Shown here: positions 32,603 to 40,804 of the stretch, piece by piece
Numbering within the stretch: position 1 is the stretch's first letter
Layout: each line of letters opens with the position of its first letter
Source of the DNA: Ilumatobacteraceae bacterium
GTDB lineage: Bacteria; Actinomycetota; Acidimicrobiia; Acidimicrobiales; Ilumatobacteraceae
Assembly: GCA_025463305.1 (NCBI GenBank)
Contig: JAOBWK010000025.1
Location: forward strand, 1-40,804
DNA: 40,804 nt
Reading direction: 5' to 3'
Notes under the pieces: model-generated
Databases searched by the model: none
Told to the model about the DNA's origin: nothing
What the model saw: only the letters and a program-made list of their open reading frames with translations
Program-made: the position numbers and the translations under genes

Positions 32603-33333
32603 GGACGATCCGCTACCAGGAGATCGCCGACGCCGTGCGGGCCCGGGTCGCCGCCGGCGACTACGCACCCGGGCGTTTGCTGCCCAGCGAGGCCGAGCTC
32701 TCCGCCGAGTTCGACGCCAGCCGGGTCACCATCCGCCGCGCGCTCGAGACGCTGCGCGACGACGGGTTGATCGCGGCGCGGCAGGGCTTCGGTTGGTTCG
32801 TCGCGACGGCGCCGCTGCGCCAGACGCTCGGCCAGCTGCACACCATCGAAGGGCAGATGTCCGACAGCGGCATCGTCGCCGAGCGGCGGATCATCGAGTT
32901 CGCCTTCGTCACCGCCACACCACGCGTCCGCGAGGCGCTGCGCACGGATCAGGTCCTGCAGGTCACGCGCGTCAACCTCGCCGACGGCGAGCCATTCGCG
33001 GTCGTCACCGTGTGGTGCCCCGCCGAGCTGGGCCAGGCCCTGTCGCGACGCGATGTCGAGCGGTCGCCCTTCTACGAGCTGCTCGGCGTCCAGCTACGTG
33101 GCGCGACCCAGACCATCGGCGCCGATCTCGTCACTGCGGAGGACGCCCTGCTGCTCGGCGTGCCGACCGGATCCCCGGTGCTGCTGTGCGAGCGGATCAC
33201 CACCGACACCGACGGGCGGCCGGTGCTGTTCTCGCGCCACGTGTTCCCGGCCCACCGCACCGAGTTCGTCGTCGAGCTCCCACACGCCGAGCCGTCGATC
33301 GCGCCGACCGGGCTGCGACTGCTGGAGTCCTGA
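32599..33333 (+). CDS. GntR family (HutC/UTRA subfamily) transcriptional regulator
   Basis: 244 residues from GTG 32599, coupled to the VOC gene. The N-terminal winged helix-turn-helix (about 1-70) has YQEIADAVRARVAAGDYAPGRLLPSEAELSAEFDASRVTIRRALETLRDDGLI in several family motifs, followed by QGFGWFVA. The C-terminal UTRA ligand-binding domain (about 85-240) has QMSDSG, the LVTAEDALLLGVPTGSPVL segment and RHVFPAHRTEFVVEL, typical of HutC-type regulators that sense sugars, amino acids or organic acids. The ligand is unknown. The divergent acn and the palindrome in between are the natural target. It converges on the ComB-like gene with a 4-bp gap. Confidence 0.9.
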   Translation: MRTIRYQEIADAVRARVAAGDYAPGRLLPSEAELSAEFDASRVTIRRALETLRDDGLIAARQGFGWFVATAPLRQTLGQLHTIEGQMSDSGIVAERRIIEFAFVTATPRVREALRTDQVLQVTRVNLADGEPFAVVTVWCPAELGQALSRRDVERSPFYELLGVQLRGATQTIGADLVTAEDALLLGVPTGSPVLLCERITTDTDGRPVLFSRHVFPAHRTEFVVELPHAEPSIAPTGLRLLES

Positions 33334-33337
33334 GGGA

Positions 33338-34108
33338 TCAGAGGCGGACGAACGTGTCGTCGGCCAGCTCGCCGACGACGTCGGTGACGTCGAGCGCGGC
33401 GCTGGTGGCGATGTCGTCGTCCCAACCCCGCCGGCTCAGCTCTCGGCCCGAGGCCGAGGCGCGCAGCGCGTCGAACAGGCGCGGGCGAGCGTCGAGGTAG
33501 GCGACCCGTGCGGCACGCGCCTCGGGCGAGCAGCTCGGGTTGGCGACGGCACCGGACGGATCGAGTGCGGCGAGGATCGCTCCGGCGCCGATCAGGTCCT
33601 CCACCGCTGGGCGCAAGGTGCCGTCGGGCCAACGCTCGCCCGCGGCGATCACCGCGACGTCGGCGCGCGAACCGAAGTGGTTGACGATGTGTCGGGCGAC
33701 GGCGGAGGCGTTGCGCAAGCAGCCGGCGATGACACGGCGTGCACCGAGCTCGCGGGCCGCGAACGACAGCGTCGCTCCGTTCGGCGACGGCAAGACGATG
33801 CGCTCGCCGGGTGGGCGGGTGAGCAGGTCGGTGGGCGACAGTGATGGTCCGCCTGCGCCACGATCGCCGGCCAGCAGCGCGCCACGGCTCGCCGCGTACT
33901 CGGTTGCGCCGTCGTCGTGCCACGGATGCGGGAGCACCGTCGATCCGCTCTCCAACGCTGCCGTCACCGCGGTCGAGAACCGGAGCACGTCGACGATCAC
34001 CACGACATCGACGGTCGGCGCGAGCGCGCGCAGCCCCGCCAGGCCCCAGTCGAACCGGAACGAGAACGCGCCCTGCCCCGTGTCCTCGCCAGTCTCCCCG
34101 GGTTCCAT
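33338..34108 (-). CDS. comB: 2-phosphosulfolactate phosphatase family protein (ComB-like)
   Basis: 256 residues from ATG 34108; a GTG at 34114 gives two more. ComB is a magnesium-dependent phosphatase that makes sulfolactate in coenzyme M synthesis in archaea. Bacteria also carry homologs, often of unclear role. Family motifs visible are VVVIVDVLRFSTAVTAAL near the N-terminus, LPSPNGATLS, GCLRNASAVARHI and VIAAGERWPDGTLRPAVEDLIGAGAI. All conserved acidic positions appear present. No other coenzyme M gene (ComA, ComC) is in the window, so a different substrate is possible. It is divergent from the methyltransferase with a short gap. Confidence 0.88.
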   Translation of the reverse strand: MEPGETGEDTGQGAFSFRFDWGLAGLRALAPTVDVVVIVDVLRFSTAVTAALESGSTVLPHPWHDDGATEYAASRGALLAGDRGAGGPSLSPTDLLTRPPGERIVLPSPNGATLSFAARELGARRVIAGCLRNASAVARHIVNHFGSRADVAVIAAGERWPDGTLRPAVEDLIGAGAILAALDPSGAVANPSCSPEARAARVAYLDARPRLFDALRASASGRELSRRGWDDDIATSAALDVTDVVGELADDTFVRL

Positions 34109-34146
34109 CGCCACCAGCTTGGCACGGGGATGGCAGGCTGATCGGC

Positions 34147-34965
34147 GTGGACGAGTACGCCTTCATCAACAAAGCGAACTGGGAGAGCCGGGTGCCGCTG
34201 CACATCGCCGGCTACCGGCTCGACCGGTACGTGGAGGACCCGACCTTGCTCAGCGGCGTCGTGCAGTTCGATCGCGCCCGGCTCGGCGACATCACCGGCA
34301 GGGAGGTCGTGCACCTGCAGTGCCACCTCGGCACCGACACCATCTCCCTCGCCCGCCTCGGCGGCCGGGTGACAGGCCTCGACTTCTCGCCGAGCGCGCT
34401 CGCCGCGGCCCGCCAGCTCGCGGCCGACTGCCAGCAGCCGGTGCGGTACGTCGAGTCCGAGCTGTACAACGCGCCGGCTGCGCTCGGGATGAGCCGTTTC
34501 GACATCGTCTACACGGGCATCGGCTCGCTCTGCTGGCTACCCGACATCAAGCGCTGGGCGTCGGTCGTCGCCGCGCTGCTCAAGCCGAAGGGCCGGCTGT
34601 TCATCCGCGAGGGGCATCCGATGCTGTGGGCGCTCGGCGACGGTCGGCCGGATCAGCTCGTCACGATCGAGTACCCCTACTTCGAGGGGCCGGGCACGGT
34701 CTTCAACGAGACCACCACGTACGTCGAGCACGAGGGTGAGCTGGCCGAACCGGAGACGATGCAGTTCAACCACGGGCTCGGTGAGATCATCACTGCGCTG
34801 CTGCGCGTCGGGATGGAGATCACTGCGTTGGAGGAGCACGATTCGGTGCCGTGGCGGGCGCTCGCCCACGACACGATGATCGAGGACGAGGCGGGGGAGT
34901 GGCGCCTGCGCGACCATCCGGAGCGCCTCGCCGCCAGCTACACCCTGCAGGCCGTCAAGCACTGA
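34147..34965 (+). CDS. Class I SAM-dependent methyltransferase
   Basis: 272 residues from GTG 34147. The Rossmann methyltransferase core starts with VVHLQCHLGTDTISLARLG (motif I, Gly-containing, CHLGTDT), followed by VTGLDFSPSALAAARQLA (motif II acidic D), a middle strand FDIVYTGIGSLCWLPDIKRW, and LLKPKGRLFIREGHPMLW. A C-terminal region with YFEGPGTVFNETTTYVEH and FNHGLGEIITALL is shared by a group of actinobacterial methyltransferases of unknown substrate. The N-terminus (FINKANWESRVPLHIAGY) is also typical of that group. It overlaps no neighbour, and ends 31 bp before the enoyl-CoA hydratase; the two may share a transcript. Confidence 0.9.
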   Translation: MDEYAFINKANWESRVPLHIAGYRLDRYVEDPTLLSGVVQFDRARLGDITGREVVHLQCHLGTDTISLARLGGRVTGLDFSPSALAAARQLAADCQQPVRYVESELYNAPAALGMSRFDIVYTGIGSLCWLPDIKRWASVVAALLKPKGRLFIREGHPMLWALGDGRPDQLVTIEYPYFEGPGTVFNETTTYVEHEGELAEPETMQFNHGLGEIITALLRVGMEITALEEHDSVPWRALAHDTMIEDEAGEWRLRDHPERLAASYTLQAVKH

Positions 34966-34996
34966 GTCGGTGGATCGGGGCTGACAGACTGGCGCG

Positions 34997-35821
34997 ATGT
35001 CTGCTGGCACATCCGACCGGGTCACGATCTCCATCACCGACGGCATCGCCGACGTCCGGCTCAACCGTCCCGACAAGCGGAACGCACTCGACAACGAGAT
35101 GTTCCGAGCCATCGCCGCAGCGGGAGATCAGCTGAAGGCCGACCCGACCGTGCGCGTCGTCGTGCTGTCCGGGAACGGCGCGTCGTTCTGTGCCGGGCTC
35201 GACTTCTCGTCGATGCAGATGCTGGCCGACGGGAACGCTCCCACCGACGCACCCGCCGGGGACGAAGGCCCGGCCGCGATGCAGGCAGGTCGGATCACCC
35301 ACCTCGGCCAGCAGGTCGCCTGGACGTGGCAGGAGGTGCCGGTGCCGGTGATCGCCGCCGTGCACGGCCACGCGCTCGGCGGAGGCATCCAGATCGCGCT
35401 CGGCGCCGACATCCGCATCGTCCACCCGGACACCAAGTTGTCGGTGCGCGAGGTGCACTGGGGGCTGATCCCCGACATGACCGGCACCAAGGTGCTGTCG
35501 ACGCTGGTGCGCCCCGACGTCGCGAAGGAGCTCACGTTCACGGCGCGCATCTTCTCCGGGACCGAGGCGTTCGAGCTCGGCCTCGCCACCCGCCTCAGCG
35601 CCACACCGTTCGACGACGCGATGGCGATGGCGCAGGAGATCGCCGGCCGCAGCCCGAGTGCCGTGCGCGGCGTCAAGGAGCTGTTCAACCGCATCGTCAA
35701 CGAGGGTGCGGCCGAGCAGTTCGCCGAGGAGCGGCGCGTCATCGGCTCGCTGATCGGACGACCGGATCAGGTCGAGGCCGTCACCGCGAACTTCGAGAAC
35801 CGCCCGCCGACGTTCGGTTGA
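34997..35821 (+). CDS. Enoyl-CoA hydratase/isomerase family protein (crotonase fold)
   Basis: 274 residues from ATG 34997. Crotonase-fold enzymes act on acyl-CoA thioesters, here probably hydration or isomerisation in fatty acid or related degradation. The start strand VTISITDGIADVRLNRPDKRNALDNEM is followed by the oxyanion-hole region VLSGNGASFCAGLDF. The second oxyanion motif HGHALGGGIQIALGADIRI then precedes the active-site helix region LSVREVHWGLIPDMTGT. The catalytic glutamate position (EVHWGLIP) is present. Because crotonase members differ in reaction, the precise one cannot be fixed from sequence alone. The C-terminal helices RPDQVEAVTANFENRPPTF are typical. Followed by a candidate terminator. 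Confidence 0.92.
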   Translation: MSAGTSDRVTISITDGIADVRLNRPDKRNALDNEMFRAIAAAGDQLKADPTVRVVVLSGNGASFCAGLDFSSMQMLADGNAPTDAPAGDEGPAAMQAGRITHLGQQVAWTWQEVPVPVIAAVHGHALGGGIQIALGADIRIVHPDTKLSVREVHWGLIPDMTGTKVLSTLVRPDVAKELTFTARIFSGTEAFELGLATRLSATPFDDAMAMAQEIAGRSPSAVRGVKELFNRIVNEGAAEQFAEERRVIGSLIGRPDQVEAVTANFENRPPTFG

Positions 35822-35841
35822 TCCCGGTGGCCCGACACGTC

Positions 35842-35880
35842 CGGCCCATCGGGGTGCTGACGGCACCCGTCCGCAGGCCG
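35842..35880 (+). terminator. Candidate terminator after the enoyl-CoA hydratase gene
   Basis: An inner stem GGGTGC (35852-35857) with GCACCC (35863-35868), 5-nt loop, lies inside an outer CGGCC/GGCCG pairing. It is 21 bp past the stop and just before the gltB promoter. No U-tract follows. Confidence 0.45.
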
Positions 35881-35889
35881 TGAAACGTG

Positions 35890-35919
35890 TTGTCGAAGGC
35901 TCGCGCAAGCGCGTAACAT
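35890..35919 (+). promoter_or_regulatory. Likely promoter of gltBD
   Basis: TTGTCG (35890-35895) and TAACAT (35914-35919) with an 18-bp spacer resemble a sigma-70-type promoter. It is 72 bp before the gltB ATG and after a candidate terminator. Confidence 0.5.
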
Positions 35920-35991
35920 GCTCGCAACCGTTCGGGCCAGCGTCGTCCTGAACGTCCACCCAAGCCAGCAACCGACTGAGTGGATGTGACG

Positions 35992-38900
35992 ATGCAAACT
36001 CAATTCTCCGCGCCCGAAGACGACGCGCCCCGGAACCCGGACCTGCCGGGCGCACAGGGCCTCTACGACCCGCGCTTCGAGCACGACGCCTGTGGCGTCG
36101 GCTTCGTCGCGAGCATCACCGGCCAGGTCAGCCGAGCGATCGTGTCGATGGGCATCGGCGCGCTGTGCAACATGGATCACCGCGGCGCCACCGGCGCAGA
36201 GCCCGACACCAGAGACGGTGCGGGCATCCTGATCCAGGTGCCCGACCGCTTCCTGCGCGCCGTCGCCGGCTTCGAGCTACCGGCCGCCGGTCACTACGCC
36301 GTCGGTCTGGCGTTCCTGCCCGGCGACACCGAGGCCGCGCACAAGGCGGTCGCGTCGATCGAGGCGATCATCGCCGACGAGGGCCTCACCGTCCTCGGCT
36401 GGCGCGACGTGCCGGTCGACGCCACCACTCTCGGTGCCAGCGCACGTGCCGTGATGCCGAGCTTCAAGCACCTCTTCGTCAGCGATCAGCCGATGGGTCT
36501 CGCCGGTTCGGCCGGCCTCGACCTCGATCGCAAGGTGTTCATCGCCCGCAAGCGGATCGAGCACGAGCTGCCGGCCGAGCAGAGCACGTACTTCCCGTCG
36601 CTGTCGAGCCGCACCCTGATCTACAAGGGCATGCTCACCACGCCGCAGCTCGCGGTGTTCTTCCCCGACCTCGCCGACGAGCGGGTCGAAAGCGCGGTCG
36701 CGCTGATCCACAGCCGGTTCAGCACGAACACGTTCCCGTCCTGGCCGCTGGCCCACCCGTACCGCTACATCGCCCACAACGGCGAGATCAACACCGTGCA
36801 GGGCAACCGCAACTGGATGCGCGCCCGCGAGGCGTTGCTGAGCAGCGACAAGTTCCGTGGCCTCGAGCGGGCCTTCCCGATCTGCACGCCGGGCGGCTCC
36901 GACTCGGCGACGTTCGACGAAGTGCTCGAGCTGCTGCACCTGTCGGGTCGCTCGCTGCCCCACGCGATGCTGATGATGATCCCCGAGGCGTGGGAGAACA
37001 ACGAGAACATGGACCCCGCCAAGCGGGCGTTCTACCGGTTCCACTCCTCGATGATGGAGCCATGGGACGGCCCGGCCGGTGTGGCGTTCACCGACGGCAC
37101 GGTCATCGGCTCGGTGCTCGATCGCAACGGCCTGCGCCCGGGGCGCTACTGGGTCACCGACGACGATCTCGTGGTGATGGCGAGCGAGGCCGGCGTGATC
37201 GAGATCGATCCCGCCAAGATCGTCAAGAAGGGCCGGCTCCAGCCCGGCAAGATGTTCCTGATCGACATGGCCCAGGGCCGGATCATCTCCGACGAGGAGG
37301 TCAAGGCCACCCTCGCCGCCGAGCACCCGTACCAGGAGTGGCTCGACATGGGACTCGTCGAGCTCGACGACCTGCCCGACCGCGAGCACGTCGTGTTCAG
37401 CCACACCAGCGTGCTGCGCCGCCAGCAGGTGTTCGGCTACACCCACGAGGAGCTGAAGATCATCGTCGGCCCGATGGCCAAGACCGGCCTCGAACCGATC
37501 GGCTCGATGGGCACCGACACGCCCATCGCGATCCTCAGCGACCGCCCGCGGCTGCTTTTCGACTACTTCCAGCAGCTGTTCGCACAGGTCACCAACCCGC
37601 CGCTCGACGCCATCCGTGAAGAGGTGGTCACGGCCGTCGGCTCCACCGTCGGCCCCGAGCACAACCTGCTCGCACCCGGGCCGGAGAGCTGCCGCCAGCT
37701 GGTGCTGCCGTTCCCCATCATCGACAACGACGAGCTCGCCAAGATCATCCACATCAACGACGACGGTGCGTACCCACACCTGAAGTGCGTCACGATCGGC
37801 GGCCTGTTCCGTGTGAACGGTGGCGGGCTGGCGCTCAAGCGCGCCCTCGACGCGATCCGTCACGAGGTCAGCGCGGCCATCGACAACGGCGCGCGGATCA
37901 TCGTGCTCAGCGACCGCAACAGCGACGAGGCGCTCGCGCCGATCCCGTCGCTGCTGCTCACCGCAGCCGTCCACCACCACCTCGTGCGCGAGAAGAAGCG
38001 CACCCAAGCCGGCCTCATCATCGAGTGTGGCGATGCCCGCGAGGTGCACCACATGGCGCTGCTCGTCGGGTACGGCGCCGGCGCGATCAACCCGTACCTC
38101 GCGTTCGAGTCGATCGAGGACATGATCGTCGAGGACCTCAACGGGCTCGGCGGGATGGACTCCCACAAGGCCGTCAAGAACTTCATCAAGGCGAGCGGCA
38201 AGGGCGTGCTCAAGGTGATGTCGAAGATGGGCGTGAGCACGGTGGCGTCGTACACCGGCGCGCAGATCTTCGAGGCCATCGGCCTCGGCCGCGAGCTGGT
38301 CGACGACTACTTCACCGGCACGGTCAGCCGCCTCGGCGGCATCGGGCTCGACGAGGTGGCCACCGAGGTCGTGGCCCGTCACTCGATGGCGCATCCGTCG
38401 CGGCCCGAGGAGCGGGCCCATCGCAAGCTCGAGCTCGGCGGCGAGTACCAGTGGCGCCGCGAGGGCGAGGTGCACCTGTTCAACCCGGAGACGGTGTTCA
38501 AGCTGCAGCACGCGACGCGGGCCAAGCGCTACGACATCTTCAAGCAGTACACGTCGCTCGTCGACGATCAGTCGAAGAAGCTGGCGACGCTGCGCGGCCT
38601 GTTCGCGTTCACCGAGGGCCAGCGTGAGCCGATCTCGATCGACGAGGTCGAGCCGGCCGCCGACATCCTCAAGCGGTTCTCCACCGGGGCGATGAGCTAC
38701 GGCAGCATCAGTGCCGAGGCCCACGAGACGCTGGCCGTCGCGATGAACTCGATCGGGGCGAAGAGCAACACGGGCGAGGGCGGCGAGGACGCCGACCGGC
38801 TCCACGATCCGAAGCGGCGCAGCAGCATCAAGCAGGTGGCCAGCGGTCGGTTCGGTGTCACCAGCGAGTACCTCGTCAACGCCGACGATCTGCAGATCAA

Positions 38901-40584
38901 GATGGCGCAGGGCGCGAAGCCGGGCGAGGGCGGACAGCTCCCGGGCCACAAGGTGTATCCGTGGATCGCCAAGACCCGACACAGCACGCCCGGCGTCGGC
39001 CTGATCAGCCCGCCGCCGCACCACGACATCTACTCGATCGAGGACCTCAAGCAGCTGATCCACGATCTCAAGAACGCCAACCCGTTGGCCCGCGTGCACG
39101 TCAAGCTCGTCGCCGAGATGGGCGTCGGCACGGTGGCCGCCGGGGTCAGCAAGGCCAAGGCCGACGTCGTGCTGATCTCCGGTCACGACGGAGGCACGGG
39201 TGCCTCGCCGCTGACCTCGCTGAAGCACGCCGGCGGACCGTGGGAGCTCGGCCTCGCCGAGACCCAGCAGACCCTGCTGCTCAACGGTCTGCGCGACCGC
39301 ATCGTCGTCCAGGCCGACGGCCAGTTGAAGACCGGCCGCGACGTCGTGGTGGCAGCGCTGCTGGGAGCCGAGGAGTTCGGCTTCGCCACCGCACCGTTGG
39401 TGGTGAGCGGCTGCGTGATGATGCGGGTCTGCCACCTCGACACCTGCCCGGTGGGCGTGGCGACGCAGAACCCGGAGCTGCGCAAGCGGTTCAGCGGCAA
39501 GCCCGAGTTCGTCGTCAACTTCTTCGAGTTCATCGCCGCCGAAGTGCGCGAGCTGATGGCCCAGCTCGGCTTCCGGACGATGGCCGAGATGATCGGCCAC
39601 GTCGAGATGCTCGACACCAAGGCTGCGATCACGCACTGGAAGGCGGCCGGTCTGGACATCAGCCCGATCCTCGCCCAGCCGCAGAACGCCTACGACCAGA
39701 CGCTGCACCAGTCGGTCGGCCAGGACCACGGCCTCGACGTCGCGCTCGATCAGCAGCTGATCGCGAAGGCGCGCGAGACCATCGACGGCGGCGCGCCGAT
39801 CTCGTTCGAGACGCCGGTGCGCAACGTCAACCGCACCGTCGGCACGCTCCTCGGCAACGCCGTCACCACCCGCTGGGGCGGCGAGGGGCTGCCGGACGGA
39901 TCGATCAACATCCACCTGCGCGGCTCGGCCGGGCAGAGCTTCGGGGCGTTCGTGCCGAAGGGCATCGAGCTGCGCCTCGAGGGCGACGGCAACGACTACG
40001 TCGGCAAGGGCCTCAGCGGCGGGCGGATCATCATCCACCCGGATCGCCGGGCGTCGCTGGTGGCCGAGCAGAACGTGATCGCCGGCAACGTCATCGGCTA
40101 CGGCGCCACCGCCGGCGAGCTGTACCTGCGCGGCATCGTCGGCGAGCGCTTCTGCGTGCGCAACTCCGGGGCGACGGCTGTCGTCGAGGGCGTCGGCGAC
40201 CACGGCTGCGAGTACATGACCGGTGGCCGAGTGGTGGTGCTCGGCCCGACCGGCCGCAACTTCGCGGCCGGGATGAGCGGCGGCATCGCCTACGTGCACG
40301 ATCCGACCGAGGTGTTCGCGAGCCTCGTCAACTACGAGATGGTCGACCTCGAGGCACTCGACGACGACGATCGCACCGAGCTGCTGGCGATGATCACCCG
40401 CCACCGCGACCTCACCGAGTCGGCCGTCGCCGACCGGATCATCAACGAGTGGGCGGTCGAGTCCGGCCACTTCCGCAAGGTCATGCCCCGCGACTTCAAG
40501 CGGGTGATGGGTGTCATCAAGCAGGCCCAGAGTGAGGGCCTCGACGAGGAGTCGACCAACGTGCGAATCATGGCGAGCGTCTGA
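35992..40584 (+). CDS. gltB: Glutamate synthase, large (alpha) subunit
   Basis: 1530 residues from ATG 35992; GTG 35980 would add four. GOGAT large subunit transfers the amide of glutamine to 2-oxoglutarate, giving two glutamates. The N-terminal class II glutaminase begins after a short propeptide at the catalytic cysteine C34 in EHDACGVGF, with [28 protein letters not shown] and [14 protein letters not shown]. The central and FMN domains follow ([46 protein letters not shown]). The 3Fe-4S cysteines sit in [16 protein letters not shown]. The C-terminal beta-helix ([31 protein letters not shown]) is complete. It is coupled to gltD by a 1-bp overlap (TGATG). Confidence 0.98.
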   Translation: MQTQFSAPEDDAPRNPDLPGAQGLYDPRFEHDACGVGFVASITGQVSRAIVSMGIGALCNMDHRGATGAEPDTRDGAGILIQVPDRFLRAVAGFELPAAGHYAVGLAFLPGDTEAAHKAVASIEAIIADEGLTVLGWRDVPVDATTLGASARAVMPSFKHLFVSDQPMGLAGSAGLDLDRKVFIARKRIEHELPAEQSTYFPSLSSRTLIYKGMLTTPQLAVFFPDLADERVESAVALIHSRFSTNTFPSWPLAHPYRYIAHNGEINTVQGNRNWMRAREALLSSDKFRGLERAFPICTPGGSDSATFDEVLELLHLSGRSLPHAMLMMIPEAWENNENMDPAKRAFYRFHSSMMEPWDGPAGVAFTDGTVIGSVLDRNGLRPGRYWVTDDDLVVMASEAGVIEIDPAKIVKKGRLQPGKMFLIDMAQGRIISDEEVKATLAAEHPYQEWLDMGLVELDDLPDREHVVFSHTSVLRRQQVFGYTHEELKIIVGPMAKTGLEPIGSMGTDTPIAILSDRPRLLFDYFQQLFAQVTNPPLDAIREEVVTAVGSTVGPEHNLLAPGPESCRQLVLPFPIIDNDELAKIIHINDDGAYPHLKCVTIGGLFRVNGGGLALKRALDAIRHEVSAAIDNGARIIVLSDRNSDEALAPIPSLLLTAAVHHHLVREKKRTQAGLIIECGDAREVHHMALLVGYGAGAINPYLAFESIEDMIVEDLNGLGGMDSHKAVKNFIKASGKGVLKVMSKMGVSTVASYTGAQIFEAIGLGRELVDDYFTGTVSRLGGIGLDEVATEVVARHSMAHPSRPEERAHRKLELGGEYQWRREGEVHLFNPETVFKLQHATRAKRYDIFKQYTSLVDDQSKKLATLRGLFAFTEGQREPISIDEVEPAADILKRFSTGAMSYGSISAEAHETLAVAMNSIGAKSNTGEGGEDADRLHDPKRRSSIKQVASGRFGVTSEYLVNADDLQIKMAQGAKPGEGGQLPGHKVYPWIAKTRHSTPGVGLISPPPHHDIYSIEDLKQLIHDLKNANPLARVHVKLVAEMGVGTVAAGVSKAKADVVLISGHDGGTGASPLTSLKHAGGPWELGLAETQQTLLLNGLRDRIVVQADGQLKTGRDVVVAALLGAEEFGFATAPLVVSGCVMMRVCHLDTCPVGVATQNPELRKRFSGKPEFVVNFFEFIAAEVRELMAQLGFRTMAEMIGHVEMLDTKAAITHWKAAGLDISPILAQPQNAYDQTLHQSVGQDHGLDVALDQQLIAKARETIDGGAPISFETPVRNVNRTVGTLLGNAVTTRWGGEGLPDGSINIHLRGSAGQSFGAFVPKGIELRLEGDGNDYVGKGLSGGRIIIHPDRRASLVAEQNVIAGNVIGYGATAGELYLRGIVGERFCVRNSGATAVVEGVGDHGCEYMTGGRVVVLGPTGRNFAAGMSGGIAYVHDPTEVFASLVNYEMVDLEALDDDDRTELLAMITRHRDLTESAVADRIINEWAVESGHFRKVMPRDFKRVMGVIKQAQSEGLDEESTNVRIMASV

Positions 40585-40804
40585 TGGGCGAGGCAACCGG
40601 CTTCCTGAAGTGGCAGCGCGAGACACCGACGCGCCGCCCCGTGCCCGTGCGGCTGCGTGACTGGAAAGAGGTCTACGAGCCGTTCGATCACGACAAGGTC
40701 CAGATCCAGGCGGGGCGCTGCATGGATTGCGGCATCCCGTTCTGCAACAACGGCTGCCCGCTCGGCAACCTGATCCCGGACTGGAACGACCTCGTCTACC
40801 GCGA
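40584..40804 (+). CDS. gltD: Glutamate synthase, small (beta) subunit, N-terminal fragment
   Basis: The first 73 codons lie in the window; the rest is cut off at its end. The small subunit supplies electrons from NAD(P)H through FAD and iron-sulfur centres to GltB. The N-terminus [20 protein letters not shown] is typical. The 4Fe-4S-binding cysteines of the GltD N-domain are visible in [27 protein letters not shown]. Its ATG overlaps the gltB stop by one base, as expected for the gltBD operon. Confidence 0.95.
   Translation, partial: MGEATGFLKWQRETPTRRPVPVRLRDWKEVYEPFDHDKVQIQAGRCMDCGIPFCNNGCPLGNLIPDWNDLVYR

Noticed and set aside
36277..40626. Minus-strand frame of 1449 codons opposite gltB
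   Set aside because: A Val/Asp/Leu-rich shadow of gltB with no domain or start signal.

Overview
High-GC window (roughly 65-70% GC by eye) from what looks like an actinobacterium. Frequent GTG starts, 4-bp ATGA/GTGA gene overlaps, the alaS-ruvX-mltG-aroE-aroC-aroK-aroB gene order and Ilumatobacter-like secreted proteins with repeated 'DTR' modules suggest class Acidimicrobiia; this placement is inference. The window is gene-dense: no stretch longer than 300 bases lacks a gene (the longest, 12890-13151, is the divergent pilB/pilC leader). No tRNA, rRNA, CRISPR array, insertion sequence or phage gene was recognised.

1-9215: housekeeping block. The 3' end of typA converges on a cysteine-rich conserved hypothetical gene. 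Divergent from that gene is a long forward operon: alanyl-tRNA synthetase, RuvX/YqgF, the MltG murein transglycosylase, and four shikimate-pathway genes. Most junctions from ruvX onward are translationally coupled.

9329-19419: surface region. It begins with a Tat-exported protein carrying three DTR modules fused to a C-terminal sortase domain. Next is a type IV pilus-like locus: pilB on the minus strand, then divergent pilC, a pilin, two minor pilin-like proteins, and a 1218-residue prepilin-like protein. The last has an N-terminal class III pilin signal, a central beta-rich region, six putative Ig-like (He_PIG) repeats and two PA14-type domains. This is the most unusual content of the window: it looks like a pilus whose largest minor subunit is an adhesin. 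No PilT, PilM/N/O or prepilin peptidase is present here.

19441-30021: mixed accessory and surface genes. These are a nitroreductase and a lipoprotein (minus strand), a DUF2142-type membrane protein, a subtilase whose C-terminus is 18 tryptophan-centred pentapeptides, a membrane GAF-GGDEF-EAL c-di-GMP protein behind a strongly structured leader, and a secreted FN3/DTR protein whose frame has lost its expected stop and runs antisense into aconitase.

29811-40804: metabolism. A mitochondrial-type aconitase (minus) is divergent from a VOC protein and a GntR/HutC-type regulator, with a TATAAT box and a small palindrome between them. Then come a ComB-like phosphatase (minus), a SAM methyltransferase, an enoyl-CoA hydratase, and gltB with the start of gltD (glutamate synthase), preceded by a plausible promoter.
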